Assembly (NCBI GenBank): GCA_964036665.1
Contig: OZ038531.1
Coordinates: forward strand, 19,406,168 to 19,470,167
Reading direction: 5' to 3'
DNA length: 64,000 nucleotides
DNA from: Gordius sp. MW1
Taxonomy: Eukaryota > Nematomorpha > Gordioida > Gordea > Gordiidae
Shown: one piece after another, positions 13,042-25,000 of the stretch
Numbering within the stretch: position 1 is the stretch's first letter
Layout: the number at the start of each line of letters is the position of its first letter
The notes under the pieces: model-generated
Databases searched by the model: none
The model's input: the letters and a program-made list of their open reading frames with translations, nothing else
Told to the model about the DNA's origin: nothing
Program-made: the position numbers and the translations under genes

Positions 13042-16000
13042 ATGATGACATTGTCATATATCTTATATGCAATACTTCTTTTTCTAACTCTGGCATTTCT
13101 TTATTACAAAGATGAAATTATTAAATGGTCAGTTATTGCTTACAAAACTATTCCGCGGGACTTGAGGTAAATCATCATAACTTATATGTGAAAAGTTAAA
13201 TGTAGGGGTTTGAGTTGTCTCTTAAGATACCGATATAGACTGTGGAGATTTAAGAAGGCAAACGGTACAATAGCAGGGCTATTTTTTTCGCGATCTCTTA
13301 GGAAATGGGCAGAAAATATCGCCTTTATATATGAAGATTCTCAATGGACCTATACTGATGTACATTTTTAGCTTTTTGCTTTGAATATTATATTTTACAG
13401 GTGGCTAATTATGCTAATGCAGTGGCACTTTACTTTTATGAAAATCAAATGCATAATGGGGAAGATCAGGATTTCTCTCAACTTAAAGTCGGAGATACTG
13501 TAGCACTTTTTATGGAATCTAGGCCTGAATTTATATGTACTTGGCTAGGTTTATCAAGAATTGGCATCAAATCAGCTCTGATTAATTATAATCTTAGGAA
13601 TGAGACACTTTTGAATTCTTTGAATGCATTGCCAATTAAGGCAATTATTTATGGAACTGAATTAGAAGGAGGTAATTTTGATTTATATTTATAACTGATT
13701 GAATTCTCTTTTTAATTTATATAAAATTGAATTTGTAAATAATTTTTATTGTTTAACTAATCAATAGGCATTCTTTTTATTTTAAGATTTAACATTAAAT
13801 TTGTATTATGATTTTGTTATTTTAACTATGTTTTTATTTAGAATTAAAATACCTTTGTTTTTATTAAATAAATGTTTTGCTTCTCATAGCTTAATTAACC
13901 TACTTTTTTGCGGCCTCAATCTCTATACCATTTGTTAAGGCATAATTAATTTAATATCCTTATCATCTTAGTCATTTAAGGTGACCATCTTTTGAATATT
14001 TAATTATAAACCTACTCCATGAGCATTAACAACATTTTCATTTTTATTTTGAGATAATTTATAATAATGTGGTACAGCTAATATAATTTCAATGTCATAT
14101 AAAATATTCTTTAGGATATATTCATTATATGCTATAAAGAAAAAGTTAAAAAATGAATAATACATGGTTTTTCATTATTGAATAATTGGACCTTAATTCA
14201 AACCAAATAGCAAAATTAAATTGTCACAATCATTAAAATATTAAGAAATTTTTTAACCTCATATTTTCTATTCACCCTTCATCTACATTATTGTTAACTA
14301 AAAAGTGCCGTTTGTTAATCCCATTATTTTATAATAAAAAGGGTTTAAAAACAAAATTATTTACATTTTTTCTTTAAAATTTAAAATAGATGGTAGTATA
14401 GGGAAAATAAAATAAATATAAAAAATTTTTCACCATTGTTTGCAATTGTTATTATATTTGTTTTAAGTTTTTTAAATAAAAAATTTTGCCAAAAATATGA
14501 TAGAAAAACATTTATTTCTCTCTCCCCAGTCCCCACTTTCTTCTCCTTAGATCATCTCATAAGTTATTTGCTCTTTTATTTTTAAATTAAAATTTTTTTC
14601 ACCCCATATACACTCTCCCATTTAACTTCTAGCACGTGTGTTCAGAAACAAAAAATTTTCAAGTACAACCCTAAAACAGGATTTAAAGATGAGATTTTTT
14701 GTTTAGGAAAAAGTGCAAAGAGCTGGCCGCTTTCAAATTTTGAATTTTCTCCAAAATTTTGTTAATTAATCTACAATACCTTTTGGTATATCTATAAAAA
14801 AATTTAGGTTAGGTTTAGCGTTTTTAACGTTAATCAATTCTTTTAGCTTATTTATTAAATTTTTATAATACAAAGTTGGGACTCAGCTTAAAAAGATTAG
14901 ATGTAATAGTGTATTTACTTTGTCAAATCTTCGCATCAGATAGTTGTTTTTGTGCTATAAAACAATATCCAAAATCGCATTGCACTTTTTTGTCCTCCCT
15001 TTGCACCTCGTTTTGCTTTGTTTTTCTAACCTTTTATAAAAATATCGATACTTTCACTTGTTTTTGCTATCGAACACCTTAATGTTCCTTCATCAAATTA
15101 CTGCATTAATCAAACGTAAAATTGTTTTGTTATTATATATGTAACTTTGCAAGAAACATGGGCGTAGCTAGCATTGGAATTAGAGGGGGCAAAATGATCA
15201 ATTTTTGAAATTTTAGCCATAATATTATGAAATTTTAATAAATTTTTGGATTTAGAGATAGGCAGCCTCCCCTCCCTGTCCCTCCTGGCTACGCCCATGT
15301 GTATCATACACAATTATATGGAAATAAATTTCTATTAGATAAGTAAAAAATATAAAGTTAGGGCTCATATTAAAAAGATTAGATATAATGGTATTCAAAC
15401 TTCTTTACCTTGTCAAATCTTCGCATTAAACAGTTGTTTTTGTGCTATAAAGCAATCTAAAAGATCGCATTGTGCACCTCGTTTTGTGACATTATTCTTT
15501 TTACTTTTTGAGGTTATTGATCATTAAAAGTAGTTTTATATTTTTTACGATGATTTGGAATTAAACTTTTTTCTATAACCTTAAATTGTTCTGTTCTACG
15601 TGTTGTAGCTTTACAAGAAATATTACCTAAACTGGAGCCCTCGGTGAAGCTTTTAGCCACTAGCCCGTGTTGGCGTTCCAGTGGTAGCAAGCAGGAAGGG
15701 GAGAGTAGTGAAAGTAAAGTTCTGCGACAGCCCATAGACAAATCCTTTAAACTAGGCACCCCTCTGCCCGACAATGCCGTATACAAGGCTAAAACACGCC
15801 ACGGTAAGAATAAGAAGTGTTTATATGTTCTGTGATGTTCTTATCTTATCTTCCCTATAAATATCTAAACATAATTTCTTGGATACGAGGTGGTTTATGC
15901 TTGTTTTTTAAGTGAGACTAACAAAAGATCAAAGAGATTTTAAACTAATCGTCTTTTGCCTACCTCAGTTGTGTTTTGTATAATTTGATTTAATTCTTGG

Positions 16001-19000
16001 GAGGTCATTTGATTGAAGATTTTAGTTGCCACTTTATAGTTTGCCGTAGTGATCGTAAAGTCGTTATTTGTTTTAGATTATTTTTTTGCAGACTAATGGA
16101 ATAATTATTAGCATCTTGAGAACTTGAAGAAAGCTTCATTTTTTGGGGAAACTAAGTGATAAAGTATACTCTTTTCCAAGGCTTTTTATAAAATTGTTTA
16201 ATACATTCCCTCTCTAGTTTAAAAAAATGTAAATTATACATTTTGATGATAATTACTTGGTTAAGGCAAATAGAGCAGTCTTTTGTGAAAAGATTGAATG
16301 ATTTTTCAAAACAACTTGCACACTTAGAAGTATTAGTATTAGAAACGATTAAAGAGCTTTTAAAATTTAATAATTATCTTCTTATTCAATTTAAGCAATT
16401 TTTGAAATGACGTTAAGCAGACGAAATTTAAGCTTAAAAGAGTAATATATGTTTGAATAAAAACAACACTTAAATTATTTTATAATACTTTTTAAAGGGT
16501 GATTATTGAGTTACTTATATAAATTCGTTTAAATTTTCGCTGTAAATGAGAGGTTGACATAAAATTAAAAAAAATAATTTATAATAATTTATAATAGTTT
16601 GTAATAATTATATTTATATTTTAAACCTGTAAAATATTGTTCCCCTGTTTAAAGTAAAAGCGTGGAAAATATGTTAAAGACGCGCTCATTGCATCATTAA
16701 TTACATCTTCAAATTAGGCTATTCAGACAACACATTGTTTGTCTAGGCCACGCATAAATTCACGCTTGCTTGCCAGCCATGTATAATAATTCCAACCCTA
16801 GCTTGTCTTATATATTAAATTTTTTTAATTTCTACACAAACTCATACTATTTTGGTCTAAAATATAATTTAGTTTATATAAGAACGATCTGTTACAAATT
16901 GTGAAAAATTGCCCTCTGCTAATTAATTTGACCCTCACCCGTTAAAACCAAATTTGTATGCAGCAGAGACTAGAAACACTCGGCCCGTTTGACCCACGGG
17001 CTGGGCAACGGTCGTAAATTTAGATTTTGGGGGCTGACACCATTACAACATTCGGGCTTAATGTGATTTTTTATGTGGCATTTTATTTTGTTTTCGCGTA
17101 TCATTTTTTGATTCTAAATAGGAATCGTAGTTGTTATCAAAAAATTGTTTGAAAAATAATGAAATATCTACTAAAGATTAAAAATCGCCATTTCGCCCAG
17201 ACCGTTTGGCTAACTTTAATGGTTCGGGCGGCATGGCCGGGGGAGCACTTAGAAGGGTCGGGCTGGCAACCTAGTTTTAAAATAGGGCCAAATTTTGATC
17301 TAAGCACGGCCTTAACTAAGACTTGGAATAAACGAAGCTTTAAAAGTTTGTTGTAGATTAAGGGAGGGAGGGGGGGCATGGGCGTACTTAGGGGGGGGGC
17401 AGCCCCCCTAATTTAAAAAAAAATATTTCAATGCGAAAACATTGAAAAATTAAAAAAAATTATGTTTTGCCCCCATCTAAATGAACTTTTAAACGTTTTG
17501 CCCCCCCCCCCAATTCAAAACCTGGGTACACCCATGAGGGGGGGGCAACCGACCCTCTTGGTTATGCGTTTGAAAATTAAACCCCAAACCCTCTCCCATA
17601 GTTCATAAGAATTTCTTGTCTTTTACTAAAGTATTTACCTATCAAATTTGAAATAAGCTATTATTAATCACTTCTTTTAACGTTTTAATTTTAAGAGACC
17701 CATGCATAACAGATTTAGTGGGCTTCGAAGATTTAGCAATTATAACTTAATACTTTGAATCCCCGATTTGACCTATCCTCTGGTATAGGGAAATTTATTG
17801 AATTGTATTATTAAGAAGCGATGTACCTTTTTAAATATTGATGTAATGTTTTAAAATATAAATGTTTGTGAAAAGGTCATTTCAACTAATTGTTTTCCAA
17901 TCAATCTCTTCTCGTTCATTTAATGCAGCAATTAGTGTTAGTTGATCAATCTCTACGTGTGCCATTCGGGGTCAATAATACCTCATTTGATTCCCGCAAA
18001 TCGTCAACTCCTCTCTGAACACATCCTCCTTTGTATGAGTTAATCGATTTCTAAAAACGCATAATGGTGCGGAAGCTGGTAATTTGCATTAGGTTGTTAC
18101 AAAACTCTATATCCCTAAGTGGCCATAACTGGACATCATTTAAAATTTTAGCAAAGTGCAAAATTTTTGAAAAGCTTAGCACTTTCAGTCCGTTTTTAAA
18201 TTAATTGTTAATTGCTATGCAATTTATGGGCTCGTTTTTTGGTGTCCGTCGTCCGTCCGTCGTCCGTCGTCCGTTACCCTCCCTATCTATTTGCATTGGG
18301 TATATTAGGTTATCGCTTTTTTAAATTAATGCATGAGAAAGAGGTGCCCCACCTCTCATCTCTATCAAGAGGTGCCCCACCCCTCATCTCTATCTCCCTC
18401 GCTTTCGGGCGGGGTCGGGTTTTAATTGCTACGTTAAATTAATGCATAAGTATATCTATATTTAAATTTTGGTAATTGCTATGCAATTTAACTAGTTTTG
18501 GGGTTAGAATCCCGGAGTTTTTTTGACTCTTATGATTGTTCTTGTTACTATCATTGATAATAAGACTTTTTGGCCGTCCGCTGGCTGCTGACCAATGAAA
18601 AAAATGACCATTGGCCAAAATGTGAATCCGAGTTTATTTTTTCGTTTTTTTTTTGACTATTATGATTGTTCCTGTTACTACCATTGCTATTATGACTTTT
18701 TGGCCGTCCGTTGGCTGCTGACCAATGGGAAAAAATCACCATTGGCCAAAATGTGATTCGAAATTTTTTGTTTTCGTTTTTTTTGACTATTATGAATTTA
18801 TATCCACTTTTACCGTGTCCTGGCTGCTGACCAATGGAAAAAAATGACCATTGGCCAAAATGTAATTCGAAATTTTTTTTTTAGTTTTTTTTGACTATTA
18901 TGAATTTATATCCATTTTTACCGTGTCCTGGCTGCTGACCGATGGAAAAAAATGACCATTGGCCAAAATGTGATTCGAAAATTTTTTTTAGTTTTTTTTT

Positions 19001-22000
19001 GACTATTATAAGTTTATATCCACTTTTACCGTGTCCTGGCTGCTGACCAATGGAAAAAAATGACCATTGGCCAAAATGTGATTCGAAAATTTTTTTTTCG
19101 TTTTTTTTGACTTATGAATTTATATCCACTTTTACCGTGTCCTGGCTGCTTACCAATGAAAAAAATGACCATTGGCCAAATTTTATATATAACCTAAAAA
19201 TTTATTATAGATGGTCTAACAGACAGCCAACTATGTAACATATATTTTTAACCTTATAAATGCAAATATATTTTTTTATTGGGTTAATATATTTCATTTA
19301 ATTAGATTGTGATTTCATAGAAAACCTAAAAAGTAATATTTAAAAAAATAATATAGGTATTAGATTCTAATTTACGATAAAATATATCGATAGAAACTAA
19401 CACAAAATTCGAAACCTCCTTCAAAGGTATAATCATAGCCCGTTATTTCTAATTAAATTGAATCTACTATTAAACTCAAACACGAATTGTACTTTATTAG
19501 ATGGCGCGCGTAAGTTTATATAATTAGTAAAATTTTTCTACGTGTCATAGATATTACACCGCACGTGTGGCAGGGAAATGTCCGATATATTTAAAATGAA
19601 AAGGTATTTTAGGAATCTGAAAAGGTTTTACTCCCGGCCGCCCTGGGCACCTACGGGTAAAGTTTCGAGCGAAACGGGCTGGTAGTTTAAGAATTTAGCC
19701 CTTTTTTAAAACTAAAAAAAAACTTTTTTTTTTAATTTTTTTTTTACATTAAATTAATATTTTGTTTTTGTTAATACCATTGATAATATGACTTTTTGAC
19801 CGTCCGCTGGCTACTGACCGACGAAATATATTGATTTTCTAAACATAAAACACAACTTTATTATTTCATTATCTATATAAATAACATAATAACTTCTACT
19901 ATTTTAAAGCCAACATGGTATAGTGGTTATAGCGCCGGCTTGTGAACTGGAGGTGTGGGTTTCAAGTCAGGGAGGGCACAAAATTTTTTTTTTAATTTTT
20001 TTTTAATTTTTTTAAATTAAATTAATATTTGTTCATGTTAATACCAATGATAATATGAATTTTTGACCGTCCGCTGGCTACTGACCAATAAAAAAATGAC
20101 CATTGGCCAAATAAATCGAAATTTTTTTTCGTTTTTGAATTGGTTAACATTGATAATTACCCTATGTCCTCCCCTACAAGGGCCTATAACTAATTAACTA
20201 ATTATTTTGCATCTAATACCCCCTATAGGCATTCTCGCCCCTTCCCACCTTTCTCGCCCATAAATTGCATAGCAAATATGCTACGTTTATACGGAGTATA
20301 GAAGAGTTCCCTCTTCCCTTCCCCTCTTCCCTTCCCCTACTCCCCTTCCCTTCTCCCCCTTCCCACGAGGGCCGAAGGCCCGAGTTTTTTAATGTAAGGA
20401 TCGACTTTTTTAGCTTACTGATTTTACGTGATCCACTTTACTCGACATTTAAATCGAAAAACTTTTAACTTTCGTTTTTGGTCCCTTATTGTAATTATAA
20501 TTATAATTTTTTGACAAATTTTTTTTGGAAGTGCTAGTGGGTAGTAAATTATCGCCCAGATTTCATCTTAATTTCAAATTTTACCGTCCACTCTTTTATT
20601 GAAGGTTTTTAGTGCGTTATTTTATCATTAAGCTGCTAGTCGATGAATCTTATAAATATATCGGATTCATTTCTACGTATGCTCTAAAAAGGTGCTCCAT
20701 ATCGGTTATTGATTAAAATTTAGTCTCTATCCATCCTGTTGCTGCATGGCTACAATATTCATGCTGTATTTGTTTTTATGGGCGTAGCCAGGGGGAGGGG
20801 GGCTGGCAGAGAGGGGCTGCTTCCCCCCCCCCCTCTAAATCCAAAAATTTGTTAAATTTATTAAAATTATGGGTAAAATTTTAAAAAATGATTGCCCTTC
20901 CTTAAATCATTATTGCCCCCCCCCCTCTCTAATCCCAATGCTTGCCACGCCCATGTTTGTTTTTATAATAATATATCACCTTGGGAAATATTAGGACTAT
21001 TGATTAGGCGTGGATAAACAACAGTGGTTGTGGCGAGTTGTCTAAAAAAGAGTTAATTTCCAATTCATTTACGCATGTTAAATATATTTGCAATTTTTGC
21101 CCTCTTTATCTAAAAAGAGCGCTAATTTAGTTGTATAAAAGTCTTTTGCATTAATACCGCGATACACAGCTTGTGTTTTTTATAATTTATACTAATAACG
21201 TTTTGATGGTATATAAAATGTTTTGTTTTTCCAATTTAAAGTTTTGTTCAAATTTTTTTATATTTTGTCAGAAATTCTTTTCTACATCTATACGTCGGGG
21301 ACCACGGGCATGCCCAAGGCAGCTATCGTATCTCACGTCAAGTAAGTCTATATCTCCTCTCCATATACGTAATTGTGTCGCTTAACTTGAAAGTTTTTTA
21401 TGTTTAAAGCTTTTATACTAATAAATCGAAGTTTCTTAACTATTAAAACGGTTTTTTAAACGTTTTTTTGAATTCTTCTAGCTTAGGCGTTGCTTGATAA
21501 TGTTTCAACCCTAAATTAGTGCAAAACCTGGTTAACGCTCTCTTTTAATCTCGAAACGTATAGATTTTAACATTGTGGTGGTGTAAGGGTGAAAATTAGG
21601 GGAAATTAGGCCGAGAATGTGTTTCTACAATCTCACTCCTAATCTCGGAGGGAATGGAAGGGGGAGGAGAAAGGCGAACTAACATATGGTTTTTGCTTAT
21701 TCAACCACCACAAGTTTAAAACCAAATTACTAGTTCTTCACACTCCTCTAAACCCAAAGTTTTTTTGTGGATATATTTCGTCGATGAAATTAGAGCCCTG
21801 CCTGGGCCGGGCTCGGGCCAAAAATTAGAATTTAATTGGGCCTCGGACTCGGGTTGGGCCTGATGGCCGAGCCCGCCCTGAGGCAAATTCTAGCTAGATT
21901 TTTTTAAACTTTTTACCAATTCCTTTGCTGAGTAGGCTATTTAGAGGAGACAAGATATTTTTATGTTAAATCAAAGGTGCGGGTGCGTATTCTGAATGTA

Positions 22001-25000
22001 ATTTTTATAAAATTACATTTCAAAAAAGTCGGGCCGGGCTCCGGCCGAAGAAATTCTGGGCACTAGATGTAATTCAATTTTTAACTTAACTTTGGCTAGT
22101 GAAAGTGTTGATGATGCGAAGTGTAAATGTTTGTTTTTGCTTTTTTTCTTGGCTCAGGTACCATTACCTGACTTATTTGGTGAGTCGAACTTTGAAGATA
22201 CGCCAAGATGATAGGATATACACCGCCCTCCCCCTTTACCACACGGCTGGTGGCATAGTTGGTTAGTAATTAAATCCATTTCTAAAAAATCATTTTGTTT
22301 TAGAAATTTTTTAAATTTATTATAGAAAAATTGCGTTTTCACGTGTTTATAACATTTGTTTACATTTTTAATGAAGGGGTCGGTCAAAGCTTATTGCTGG
22401 GGAACACGGTTGTTATCAAGAAAAAGTTTTCTGCCAGCAAATTTTGGGAGGAATGCATCAAGTACGAATGTACGGTGAGTATAAATTTTTTTAACATGAT
22501 TTCGTTAAATTTTGAAATGTTGTCTTTTAGTATCATAAAAAAGAGGCTTTCTTATAGCATTAGATAGGTTTTTTAAACATAGGGGTGGCAAAATCTTATA
22601 TATAAAAATGAAACTATGTGTGTGTGTGTATATGCCGCCACCAATTTTAGAAAACTACCAGACCGATTTGACTCAAAATTTCACAGTTTATTCCTGACAC
22701 TCCGGAGCATGGTTTAAGATTTGTTCGAGCCAAATCGGCCCAGTAGTTTTCGAGTATTCGTACGCGTTGCACTGTATACGGAAATAGAACAATAGAAGCA
22801 GAACATATAGACATCAAACTTTATTTTTACTTTAATAACCGCTTTATCATCACATCATATATGCCTTAAAATTCCAACATAATTTAATACACCCGGGTAA
22901 ATGGCAAAACAACGTTTGCCGGGTTCATCTAGTACATTATATATGGGAAATTTGTTTTTTTTTTATAACTAATTTTAATTTCCTTCTTATTTTATTATGT
23001 TTATACTAATGATAATTTAATATAATTATGTGGATGAATTTTATTATTTAATTTCAAATTTTCAATCTTAACCAATGTCTCTCATGCCTTATCTATAAAC
23101 TTTCACCAAAATGACCGATGGTGGATTAAATTTCTTAGATGATTATCTCTGTGTATAATTTTTTTCACTACATTTATCGTCGAACTTGAATTAGAGGTTC
23201 GAGCTTATTTACGGCATGCCTAGTTATCTTTAAATCAGGCAAAGACCTTTAATTAAATTCCCAGTTTTTTTGATCTTTAGCCAAGTTTTATTACAAATTT
23301 TTTCATAAGTTTAGGGTTTTGTTACCTTAAGAAATATGTATTTAACATTGCAAATTTATGCTTGTTTTCAGGTGGCTCAATACATTGGTGAAATTTGCAG
23401 ATACCTTTTGAATCAGCCGCCCAAGGACACGGACCACGAACACAAGGTTAGGCTGATGTACGGTAATGGGTTGAGAATTCAAATTTGGAAAGAATTCGTG
23501 GAGCGTTTCAACATTGCGGAGATTGGAGAATTTTACGGTGCTACCGAAAGCAACGCTAACATGGGTATTTCTCCCCCCCCCCCCCTTTGTCCCACACCCG
23601 TTTATTTTTATCGTAATTTACGCGTTATTTTATAGTTTTTTACTATAGTTTTAAAAGCTATTTTAATCAAAAGAGTGTATTTTTTTAAGGGCTATTTTTA
23701 TCCTTGTGAAGACAACATATTTTTTGGAAATGGCCGTTTAATTTGCCTAAATTACATTGGAAATTACATATACTCCCTCGCTTAACGAGGCGAGAGCTTC
23801 CCGTTTTCGTTATTGATTATTTTACATGATTTAAGCTAAAATTTAGTAAATTTATCGCATATTTTATAATGGGTAAATCATGAGAATAGTCAGGATTGTA
23901 ATTAGAGGGGGGGGGCAATAATAATTTAAGAATTTTAGCCATAATTTAATTAAATTTAAGAGATTTTTTGGGTTTAAAGGGGGCAGCCGCCCCTCCCTGC
24001 CACTCCTTGGCTACGCCTACGGGATATTTTGAAAAAGTATCTTTCATAAGAACAGAAATAAGTAGAATAGTTGTAACTTTTCACGTTTTTATATTTATAT
24101 TATATTTTGTGTTTTAGTTAACATGGATAATACTTTCGGAGCGGTTGGCTTCAATTCCCCGATATTCCCCGGCTTTCTCCCTATCACCCTCATACGAGTT
24201 TCGGAAACTGGAGTCCCGCTGAGAAATTCACACGGGCTCTGTATCCTGTGCAAACCTGGTATAATATCGTGTTGATTTTTCCCGATTTTAGTGAATTTCT
24301 ACACACCTAAAATATTAATTTTGTTGAATTTAGGAGCATTTTAAGGTGTTTAGATAAAATTTGCAATTTTTTTACCTGAAATAGTCGATTTTTTATATAA
24401 ATTGGTAAATTATAAGTGTCGCTTGATAGGCAAAAACGTTGTCATGTAAAGCTACCTTGGGTTTATTAAAATTTTCAAAAGTTATTTTTGAGAAAAATGC
24501 TATTTACAGTACTAACCCATCCTGTTTATATTGTTTTTATGTATATTTTTGACTAGCCTACATGGAATTTTTAATTTAATTTTAGGGCAGCCTGGTGAAC
24601 TGGTGGGCAAAATAATAAAAAGCGATCCCGTCAAATCTTTCCAAGGCTATTCGGATCGCGAAGCGACTCGCAAAAAAGTTGTCACCAACGTGTTTAGGAA
24701 AGGAGACGCCGCTTTTTTAACAGGTAGGAAATTTTCCAGTATTGTCTAACTTTTACGCAAAAAAAACACCCGAAAGAGCGACTCAATTCCAAAGTCTCCA
24801 CAGGTTTTTTTTATTTGCGGGGGGTGGGGGTGTCTACCCGGCCCGATTGTTTAAATTATTTTTTAAATATAAGTTTCCACAGCAGTTATTTAAAAATTAC
24901 AAGTTGGACAGGATGGATGGACGGACAACAAAAAATAAAAAAAGTTAATTAGCAATAATAGTAAAGGTTAATGATTGTTTAAACTACACCTTTTAATCAT

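Larger units (their letters stand above)
18209..20396 (+). repeat. Composite repeat X (about 2.1 kb) in FATP intron 4
   Basis: The left end carries TTGCTATGCAATTTATGGGC (from about 18209) and the right end its inverse (20254-20278), followed by GCTACGTTTATACGGAGTATA, a C/T-rich tract and a small hairpin CGAGGGCCGAAGGCCCGAG before a T run. Inside are CCGTC repeats (18244-18280), six tandem units of about 105-130 bp (18551-19190, each with GGCCGTCCGCTGGCTGCTGACC and ATGACCATTGGCC), a tRNA-like sequence (19909-19979) and another unit at 19780-20120. No protein frame is found. The same architecture recurs inverted in Y (44755-47093). Confidence 0.75.

Noticed and set aside
15514-15786. 90-codon minus-strand frame
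   Set aside because: It is antisense to FATP exon 4, which splices in frame with the rest of the gene.
18551-19238. Open frames with NGRPKSHN or MEKNDHWPK repeats (also 9317, 46240, 46714)
   Set aside because: They are translations of the tandem repeat unit in different frames and orientations, not conserved coding sequence.
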